Positions 58,058 through 64,000 of a DNA stretch of 64,000 bases are shown here, piece after piece. The stretch is taken from NCBI GenBank assembly GCA_016219545.1, contig JACRMH010000056.1:1-64000 (forward strand), in the 5' to 3' direction. Every line of letters begins with the position of its first letter. The stretch's first letter is position 1. Source of the stretch: Chloroflexota bacterium (lineage in GTDB: Bacteria; Chloroflexota; Anaerolineae; Anaerolineales; Villigracilaceae). A program made the position numbers and the translations under genes. The notes under the pieces were generated by a model. The model worked only from the letters and a program-made list of their open reading frames with translations. It was not told the DNA's origin and made no database searches.

Positions 58058-58153
58058 ATGTCGTTGCGAGGAGGATGCTGTTTCCGACGAAGCAACCTCT
58101 AATGATGAGGGGATTGCTTCGGGCGAAGAACAAAGACGCCCTCGCAACGACAT
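58058..58153. repeat. Dispersed palindromic repeat, copy 3
   Basis: ATGTCGTTGCGAGGAGGATG at the start; CTCGCAACGACAT at the end. Inside, GAAGCAACCTC and GGGGATTGCTTCG are partly inverted. It lies between the MBL and PIG-L genes. Confidence 0.85.
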
Positions 58154-58156
58154 GGA

Positions 58157-58882
58157 TTAACTGTATTTCACAACTCTAAACTTCTCTTCGTATCTTGGGT
58201 TTTCTTCCGTGCTATCTTCTGTTCGTCGGGATTTAAATCTTTCAATCAGTTTTTCGACATCCTGCACTTGTGTCTTATGTTCGAGAATGGACTTGAGTTT
58301 AATGTCCCAAGTATCAGTCACGTCAACAGTTGTGTTGGGTTGATTGGTAAGCGAGCACCACACTTCCTTTGGCATGTGTGGCTGGAAACCTTCCACAAGC
58401 AGTTCGGGAAAATAAGCGATGTTTCCAGCGGCAGGGAAGACTGCGTCCAGCACGGCCTGTCCGCAGTAACGATGATCGGGGTGGTTAATGCCGTAGGTGG
58501 CGAACAGAGTCTGCGGGTCACAGGTGACGAGGATATCGGGCTTGTGTCTGCGGATCTCGCGGACAATGTCGCGGCGCAATTTCAAGTCTGGGATGATGTA
58601 GCCATCTTCACGGTCCAGAAAATGAACCGCTTTTGCGCCGATGACTTTTGCCGCATTGTTTTGTTCATCGTGTCTGATCGCGCATAAATTATCTGGTGTC
58701 ATGTCCGGGTCAGTGACGGGATTGAATCCCTTGTCGCCGCAAGTCAGCAGCACGTAAGTGATCTGGTGACCCGCACGCGCCCAGCGGGCTAAGGTTGCGC
58801 CGCAAAAAAATTCTGGATCATCAGGATGAGCCAGAACGACGAGAATATTTTGAGGGGAAGACCAGTTATCGGGTTGTTCCAT
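58157..58882 (-). CDS. PIG-L-family deacetylase
   Basis: This is 241 residues from the ATG at 58882; a TTG further up is possible. Pattern: VLAHPDDPEFFCGATLARWAR (AHPDDE-like, with a P instead of E), REIRRHKPDILVTCDP, and HPDHRYCG. The fold deacetylates N-acetylglucosamine-type sugars in mycothiol, bacillithiol or GPI synthesis. The substrate is open. Confidence 0.9.
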   Translation of the reverse strand: MEQPDNWSSPQNILVVLAHPDDPEFFCGATLARWARAGHQITYVLLTCGDKGFNPVTDPDMTPDNLCAIRHDEQNNAAKVIGAKAVHFLDREDGYIIPDLKLRRDIVREIRRHKPDILVTCDPQTLFATYGINHPDHRYCGQAVLDAVFPAAGNIAYFPELLVEGFQPHMPKEVWCSLTNQPNTTVDVTDTWDIKLKSILEHKTQVQDVEKLIERFKSRRTEDSTEENPRYEEKFRVVKYS

Positions 58883-58935
58883 GATCGGATGTGAATCGGG
58901 AGTCAGAAATTGAGTATCGGGAACCAAATCCCGAA

Positions 58936-59868
58936 TTACGCTTCTTGTTTCCCGTTTTTCTTATCTTTACCGCAATCGCAATTACCACCTTCATGTTTAT
59001 CGCACGGGGCTTGGGCCTTGCGCCGCAGAGCTTCGAGTTCATCCCAAGGTTCGATCTCTTCGCGGGAAAAGGTCATGTTCTGGGGGCGGTCAGTGCCGCT
59101 CTCGATGAGCACCACAACTTTATCGCTCATGGGGATTACATCTACAACTTTACCTTCGCCCTTGGGAGTGATGACGCGTTTGTTGCGTTTCGGGAGTGTC
59201 TTACGTGCTTCCACATATTGTTCGTATTCGTAAATGAGGCAGCAACGCAGACGTCCGCACATACCGGTGATCTCATTCGGCGTGAGTGAGATGCCCTGTT
59301 CCTTGGCCATCTTAATCGAGATGGGAGAGAAGTCGGTCAGGAATTTTGAGCAGCAGCGGGTTTCGATTCCACAAGCACCCATGCCGCCCAGAAATTTTGC
59401 CACGTCGCGCGGACCGATCTGACGCATTTCAACATGCGTGTTCGGATAGAGGTTACCCATATCTTTTTTAAGCGATTTGAGGTCAACCTTGTCCTCGGTC
59501 TCTGTGCTGAACAGGAAGGCGAGGCGTGAACCGTCGTAGTTGTATTCGGCTGTGACGATCTTTACATCGCGCAGGCGGAGTTCAGAGGCGCGCGCACGGC
59601 AGTTGATCATGGCTTCGGTTTGTTTGGACTGCCAGGATTGCTGGAGCAAAAGGTCGCGCGGGTTGGCACGCCGCTCCACAGATTTCCATCCGCCTTCCGG
59701 CTGGGGAGGAGCCTCCGCCAGAATTTGGACAACTTCACCGAGATGTTTGCCGCGTACTGTATCCACAATGACATGCTCGCCCTGTTTTAGATCGGGAAGC
59801 TCTGAAGAATCAAAGTGGTAGATTTTGCCTATTTTTGTAAATCGGACACCAATAATGTTAGTTTGCAT
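58936..59868 (-). CDS. RicT/YaaT-like PSP1-domain protein
   Basis: The 310-residue protein has the PSP1 C-terminal domain: RLAFLFSTETEDKVDLKSL, the Cys pairs in CGIETRCCSKFL and CGRLRCCLIYE, and EGKVVDVIPMSDKVVVLIE. In Bacillus this protein takes part in RNase Y/RicAFT complexes with Fe-S binding. The C-terminal tail is Cys-rich (CDKHEGGNCDCGKDK), an uncommon addition. It is monocistronic. Confidence 0.9.
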   Translation of the reverse strand: MQTNIIGVRFTKIGKIYHFDSSELPDLKQGEHVIVDTVRGKHLGEVVQILAEAPPQPEGGWKSVERRANPRDLLLQQSWQSKQTEAMINCRARASELRLRDVKIVTAEYNYDGSRLAFLFSTETEDKVDLKSLKKDMGNLYPNTHVEMRQIGPRDVAKFLGGMGACGIETRCCSKFLTDFSPISIKMAKEQGISLTPNEITGMCGRLRCCLIYEYEQYVEARKTLPKRNKRVITPKGEGKVVDVIPMSDKVVVLIESGTDRPQNMTFSREEIEPWDELEALRRKAQAPCDKHEGGNCDCGKDKKNGKQEA

Positions 59869-59919
59869 GGGCGCAATTATACCGTAGGGAGGGTGTGGAA
59901 AAGGAAAATAATCTGCGGT

Positions 59920-61362
59920 TCATTCCCCGCCGACAATTGACTCGTCCATCCGTGGCTCATCTATTATTTTTGACGGTTGGTTCGTCAAGTCCCTTCCGCT
60001 CCCGGCTTTTCCACCGCTCAAAACCGATTCAAGCAGGGGAAGGAAATTCGAGACCCTTTTCATACGGATGACCATATCCCATACCGGTTCAAATTTTTTC
60101 CAGCCGCCTGTATACGCAAGATGCCTGATCTGGTCAAATAGAGTCTCGTGGTTTTGAGCAGATTGGAAAATATTGCGCCAGCGATAAAACTCACGATAAG
60201 CGCGCCAGTAGCCAGCTTCCAATTCTGCGGCGCTGATCTGCCTGGGTTGAAATACTGTGTGGCGGGTGTCATAGTGATCCCAATTTTGTGTGGTGATTCG
60301 TCCTTCTGCTTTTATACGTTTGTGGAGCGCTGTTCCCGGGTAGGGAGTCAAAATGTGGAAGGTGGCAGTCTCGATCCCTTGTTGGACCGCCCATTCGACA
60401 GTCCTTTCGAATACGCTGTTATCATCTTCATCCATTCCAAAAACAAAACTTGCATTGACCATGATTCCCAGATCGTGCAGGCGTCGAATGGATGCAGAGT
60501 AATCGCGGTTGAGGTTTTGGTATTTGTGCTGTTGAGCCAAATTTTTTGGGTTCAATGTTTCAAATCCGACGAACAGACTGCGCAATCCACTGGCGGCCGC
60601 TTTTTCCAACAAACCCGGTTTGAGGACAGACTGAACCGTCCCTGCGGCCTGCCAAAGGCGGCCCATGCCAAGCATCCCGTCAAAGAGAGACGACGCAAAG
60701 TGCGGATTCCCAAAGAGGTGGTCATCTAGAAAGTAGAGATGTTTCCCCGGCAGGCTTTCAATTTCTGCAAGTGCGCGGTCAGTCGAGAGTGTATAGAACG
60801 ACTTGCCACCTTCAAAGAAAGCTTCTTTATAGCAAAAATCGCAAACATACGGACAGCCGCGTGAGACCACGATCGAGTTTGGGACGAGATAGAGATTCCG
60901 TTTGATCAGGTCACGGCGCGGAAAGGGAAGTTTGTCCAACGTGCGGACATCGGATGCATATCTTTTCTGCGGGTGCTTTGCTTTGTAATCACGCAAAAAT
61001 TCCGGCCAGATATGCTCACCGGGTCCGATAAATATGGTGTCGGCATGTTCGGCTGCCTCTTCCGGCAGGGAAGTAACGTGCAGTCCCCCCAAACAAACAT
61101 AAGCGCCTTTTGCACGATAATGGTCCGCGATCTGGTATGCGCGATAGGCTGAAGTAATATATACCTGAATGACAACCATCTCGGGCTCGTCGTTCAAATT
61201 CAAGCTTTCGACATGCTCGTCTTGAAGAGTGATGTCATCATCCTCGTCAAGATAGGAAGCCAAAGTTGCCAATCCGAGAGGCGGGAACAGGGAGTATTTT
61301 ATCGGCCTCCAAAATGGACTTTTGGCCTCTGTCAAAGCAGGCAGGATCATTTTAATTTTCAT
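59920..61362 (-). CDS. B12-binding domain radical SAM protein
   Basis: This is a 480-residue protein. Residues about 1-135 are a cobalamin-binding-like Rossmann domain (LPPLGLATLASYLDEDD, VCLGGLHVT). The radical SAM core starts at SRGCPYVCDFCYKEA with the CxxxCxxC cluster (about 170-178), followed by a TIM-barrel half and a GMDEDDNSVFERTVEWA segment. It may methylate or rearrange a lipid or natural product (hopanoid or lipid-like families have this form). Substrate unknown. Confidence 0.88.
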   Translation of the reverse strand: MKIKMILPALTEAKSPFWRPIKYSLFPPLGLATLASYLDEDDDITLQDEHVESLNLNDEPEMVVIQVYITSAYRAYQIADHYRAKGAYVCLGGLHVTSLPEEAAEHADTIFIGPGEHIWPEFLRDYKAKHPQKRYASDVRTLDKLPFPRRDLIKRNLYLVPNSIVVSRGCPYVCDFCYKEAFFEGGKSFYTLSTDRALAEIESLPGKHLYFLDDHLFGNPHFASSLFDGMLGMGRLWQAAGTVQSVLKPGLLEKAAASGLRSLFVGFETLNPKNLAQQHKYQNLNRDYSASIRRLHDLGIMVNASFVFGMDEDDNSVFERTVEWAVQQGIETATFHILTPYPGTALHKRIKAEGRITTQNWDHYDTRHTVFQPRQISAAELEAGYWRAYREFYRWRNIFQSAQNHETLFDQIRHLAYTGGWKKFEPVWDMVIRMKRVSNFLPLLESVLSGGKAGSGRDLTNQPSKIIDEPRMDESIVGGE

Positions 61363-61488
61363 ATCTTCCTCCGGGTACTGGAATTTCGTTCAAGTTTAGA
61401 AGGAAAGATTTTCAATGACTGTCAAAGAGTATCAGAAAACATCATAAATAAAGATCGGCGCCCCGCAAGATGAAGTGAAAAATCCGGG

Positions 61489-62487
61489 CTAGATATGCTT
61501 TCGCTTTCTTCTAATTTCGATATGAGTAAATAGAAGAAGTGGAAAAACGAGTCCCAATGGAATGAGCCATTTCAATTTGTATGAAAAATTCTCCCCATTA
61601 CATCCCCCATGAGTAGTTATTACATAGTTCCCTTCCGGTCCGTAAAAACTGGAAAAATGGTCCGCGGAACTTTCCGGGTAGCCAGCATCCAGGTAACCTT
61701 GTTTAACTACTTTGAGATTATCTTGAAGAAAGTCCAGGTTGTGTTCGAAGACAACGCCGAAATCCCCGTCCAGTACCCACTTTACCGGATCATTCCGGCT
61801 GTCGTACCCCACTATCACTTCTGCTATGACGTGACCGTCCAGGGCTACTTCGTCTCCCCGAAAGCCGTTTTGTTTCCACACATTTACAATGATCTTGGTG
61901 ACCTGGCTGCAAATGCTGACTCCCCGCTCAATGGCTTTGTATGGGTTGCAAAATTCATGCGGTCCGGGAAATTGCCACCATAATAGAAAATTTTCATAAA
62001 TTGGAATCCTGTGATTGAACTCCGTGTAGTTGGTGACCCCGTTCCAGTAATGTACAGTCGCTTCATACGCGACCTGTGTCAGACGATAGGCAAAATCCTC
62101 TTTGGTTTCCTGTGGTCTGACCTGAAGTTGGGGGTAGATTTCCTCCGGCTTTTTGGGAATTCTCAAACGCCCCTGATACATTAATCCGTTGTAGATTTTT
62201 GGATTTCTAAGCGATACGAATTGTCCATAGACATTCAAGGCTAGCAGAATCATCCCTGAAATGAACAATAGGATCGATACAGAATAAAGGAACCGGTACG
62301 GATAACTCCTTTTGATTATCCCCAACCCCAAAAGGAATAATGCAAAGCCTGCCAGAAAAATGACGAGTTGTGCCGGTCCGATGCTGAAATTTCTTGCGCG
62401 AACAACGTCCGCAAATAATGAGACTATAACTTCAAGAAACCCCGCTATTGATAAAACAATACCAATAATCAATTTTTTCTTTTGCAT
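61489..62487 (-). CDS. Transglutaminase-like membrane protein
   Basis: This is 332 residues from the ATG at 62487. The longer frame runs into the mrp terminator hairpin, so I discard it. Three or four membrane segments in the first ~100 residues and one at the end (about 305-325) border an outer domain with GVSICSQVTKIIVNVWKQNGF, ALDGHVIAEVIV and WVLDGDFGV: Cys, His and Asp in the order and spacing of transglutaminase-like cysteine hydrolases. Function unknown. Confidence 0.75.
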   Translation of the reverse strand: MQKKKLIIGIVLSIAGFLEVIVSLFADVVRARNFSIGPAQLVIFLAGFALFLLGLGIIKRSYPYRFLYSVSILLFISGMILLALNVYGQFVSLRNPKIYNGLMYQGRLRIPKKPEEIYPQLQVRPQETKEDFAYRLTQVAYEATVHYWNGVTNYTEFNHRIPIYENFLLWWQFPGPHEFCNPYKAIERGVSICSQVTKIIVNVWKQNGFRGDEVALDGHVIAEVIVGYDSRNDPVKWVLDGDFGVVFEHNLDFLQDNLKVVKQGYLDAGYPESSADHFSSFYGPEGNYVITTHGGCNGENFSYKLKWLIPLGLVFPLLLFTHIEIRRKRKHI

Positions 62488-62520
62488 TTGGTTTACAAAA
62501 AAGGGAGATAAAAAATGTTT

Positions 62521-62559
62521 CTCTACCGTGCAATTCAAGACACAAATTGCACGGTAGAG
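62521..62559 (-). terminator. Terminator of mrp
   Basis: CTCTACCGTGCAATT (62521-62535) and its exact complement at 62545-62559 with a nine-base loop. On the minus strand ACATTTTTTATC follows. It is 13 bases from the mrp stop. Confidence 0.88.
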
Positions 62560-62572
62560 TAAATCTTATTAA

Positions 62573-63646
62573 CTATTCGACAATATTGATCGGCAGTGCA
62601 TTGTTCGCCGACATGGCCGCCACACTGACCCTTGCTGCGATGTTCTGTGCTATCTCCTGTATTGCTTTTGCAACAGCAGAATCGGGGTGGGAGACGACAA
62701 TTGGTTTGCCGGTATCTCCGCCGATACGGACATTTTGATCTATCGGAATTTTGCCGAGGAAGGGTGTGTTGGTTCCCTTGGCCAATTCTTCACCGCCGCC
62801 TGTGCCAAAGATGTCCATGCGGGTGCCATCGGGCAAATCAAGATAAGACATGTTCTCGACCACACCGAGGATGGGCACGTCCAACTGCTTGAACATGTTC
62901 AAACCGCGGGAGGCATCTTCAAGTGAGACTAGTTGCGGTAGGGTCACAATGACAGCGCCGCTTAGGGGCAGGGCCTGCGCGAGGGACAAGGCTGCATCAC
63001 CTGTGCCGGGCGGAAGGTCAATAATGAGATAGTCCAGTTCGCCCCACTCCACGTCACCGAGGAATTGACGAATGGCGGAGTTGAGCATCGGTCCGCGCCA
63101 GATCAGCGGTTGACCGGGTTTGACGAGCAATCCCATGGAGATCATCTTAATACCATAGGCTGTTGCGGGAATGAGTTTTTGTTCAACGGGCGGCGGGAGC
63201 TTATCTACACCGAGCATGGTGGGTGTGTTGGGGCCATAAATATCGGCGTCCATGAGGCCCACACGCGCTCCACTTTGGGCGAGGGCAACGGCAATGTTTA
63301 CAGAAACGGTGGATTTACCAACGCCGCCTTTGCCTGAGCCAATGGCAATCGCGTTGCGGATAGGCATGTTGACTAACCCGCGCATACGTCCGTCATTTGG
63401 CACATCTGAATCCATTTTGACTTCGATGGTTTTCACACCCTCAACTGTCATCACGGCTTCACGGACTTCCTTGTCAATCCGTCCGCGCAGGGGGCAGGCG
63501 GGGGTGGTGAGCATAACGGTAAAGGAAACTTTGTCACCCGTGATCTCCAGATTGCGGATCATGTTCAGGGTGACAAGGTCTTGATGCAGCTCAGGTTCCT
63601 GCACTTTGCTTAACGCGGCTAATATTGCTTCTTTTGTGATTGTCAT
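62573..63646 (-). CDS. mrp: Mrp/ApbC-type Fe-S carrier ATPase
   Basis: The 357-residue protein has an N-terminal MIP18/DUF59 domain (about 1-90, with the Cys in TTPACPLR), followed by the deviant Walker A GKGGVGKST, switch DADIYGPNTP, and DLPPGTGD. The C-terminal CxxC of many homologues is not obvious. It loads Fe-S clusters onto apoproteins, in keeping with the nuo gene next to it. Confidence 0.93.
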   Translation of the reverse strand: MTITKEAILAALSKVQEPELHQDLVTLNMIRNLEITGDKVSFTVMLTTPACPLRGRIDKEVREAVMTVEGVKTIEVKMDSDVPNDGRMRGLVNMPIRNAIAIGSGKGGVGKSTVSVNIAVALAQSGARVGLMDADIYGPNTPTMLGVDKLPPPVEQKLIPATAYGIKMISMGLLVKPGQPLIWRGPMLNSAIRQFLGDVEWGELDYLIIDLPPGTGDAALSLAQALPLSGAVIVTLPQLVSLEDASRGLNMFKQLDVPILGVVENMSYLDLPDGTRMDIFGTGGGEELAKGTNTPFLGKIPIDQNVRIGGDTGKPIVVSHPDSAVAKAIQEIAQNIAARVSVAAMSANNALPINIVE

Positions 63647-63669
63647 TTAGTTTACCTATTAAATATATG

Positions 63670-63766
63670 ATGTCGTTGCGAGGGCGGTCTTTGTTTTAGC
63701 CCGAAGCAACCTCCTGATTAGTTGGAGGTTGCTTCGTCGGGAAGAACACCCTTCTCGCAACGACAT
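63670..63766. repeat. Dispersed palindromic repeat, copy 4
   Basis: ATGTCGTTGCGAGGGCGG at the start; TTCTCGCAACGACAT at the end; GAAGCAACCTCC and GGAGGTTGCTTCG inside are exact complements. About 97 bases, between nuoI and mrp. Confidence 0.88.
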
Positions 63767-63774
63767 ATTATTAA

Positions 63775-64000
63775 TTACGCGGCGGGTGCGGCCTCGGCCT
63801 TTGCAGCTTTGGCGGCTTCCTTGGCCTTGCGGGCTTCTTCCTCGCGGTGATAATTTTCCGGGCGGATCTCTGCGTAATACTTGGCAGGTTTCAATAACTG
63901 GTCCATGCCATATACGTTGCGCTGGTAGGATGCAATATCGAATTTGTGATCCATCTTGATCGCATCAAAAGGACAATATTCGGCGCAGAAACCGCAGTTC
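63775..64000 (-). CDS. nuoI: NADH-quinone oxidoreductase subunit I, C-terminal part
   Basis: Seventy-five codons are visible, from NCGFCAEYCPFDAIKMD (the second CxxCxxC...CP of the two 4Fe-4S ferredoxin clusters) to a Lys/Ala/Glu-rich tail that ends in APAA and the stop at 63775. The 5' part lies beyond the window. NuoI carries clusters N6a/N6b of complex I. The tail is longer and more repetitive than average. Confidence 0.88.
   Translation of the reverse strand, partial: NCGFCAEYCPFDAIKMDHKFDIASYQRNVYGMDQLLKPAKYYAEIRPENYHREEEARKAKEAAKAAKAEAAPAA

Noticed and set aside
62488..62538. TTG start of the transglutaminase-like gene
   Set aside because: It is inside the mrp terminator stem, so the transcript would not contain it.

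Overview
The window looks like a chromosomal piece of a Chloroflexota bacterium, most likely class Anaerolineae. This is inferred from gene content, not from a marker tree. The clues are secreted proteins with long Thr/Pro linkers of the TPTATFT type, a TPR protein whose N-terminal domain ends in an APDFW..R signature, a two-gene AAA/TPR signalling locus, NrfHA, a RicT/PSP1 protein, an archaeal-type prolyl-tRNA synthetase, and many short dispersed palindromes. Base composition is moderate. I saw no rRNA, tRNA, CRISPR array or prophage.

Positions 1-2,700 hold the end of an IS1182-like transposase, two exported Thr/Pro-rich proteins (one with a c-type haem motif) and a glutaredoxin-like protein. 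Positions 2,700-20,700 are an accessory signalling or conflict island, almost all on the minus strand, in three transcription units. Unit A is MraZ-like regulator, LuxR-type response regulator, AAA ATPase, large TPR protein and two more TPR proteins, with overlapping reading frames at the AAA/TPR junction. Unit B is a degenerate IS200/TnpA-like protein, an Mrr-type endonuclease, a free-standing copy of the APDFW domain, a 7TM-PAS-GAF histidine kinase and a second LuxR-type regulator, closed by a strong terminator. Unit C is two membrane SPFH proteins and a TPR protein fused to an S24 (LexA-like) protease domain. The APDFW domain links A and B, and near-identical response regulators link their control. 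This island is my main candidate for an undescribed system.

Positions 20,800-31,500 are mostly housekeeping or small enzymes: a PHP phosphoesterase, GNATs, methyltransferases, a P1 peptidase, RlmI, a YczE-like membrane protein with a probable frameshift, a MEMO protein, PriA and a phosphoribosyltransferase. Positions 31,476-34,710 form a respiratory module: a Crp/Fnr regulator, and cytochrome c nitrite reductase NrfHA with a perfect TGTGA-N6-TCACA box near -41. A SLATT membrane protein with a TIR/nucleotide-sensor-like partner (34,888-35,981) is a second, smaller predicted conflict module. Then come acetyl-CoA synthetase, UspA, a FAD oxidase, a HEAT-hydrolase fusion, ProS, LOG and MazG-like proteins. 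A possible small RNA or attenuator lies before mazG.

Positions 45,600-64,000 carry a CCA-adding enzyme with a SPFH/NAD-kinase-like/IMPase operon, a GbsR-type repressor with a clear palindromic operator, FeoAB, an M20 amidohydrolase, an MBL hydrolase, a PIG-L deacetylase, RicT, a B12-radical SAM protein, a transglutaminase-like membrane protein, Mrp and the 3' end of nuoI.

At least four full copies of a ~85-103 bp palindromic repeat beginning ATGTCGTTGCGAG and ending in its complement sit between genes, and half-copies occur as well. A second class of short, self-similar words is inserted in frame inside conserved genes (priA, rlmI, the CCA enzyme, the LOG gene).
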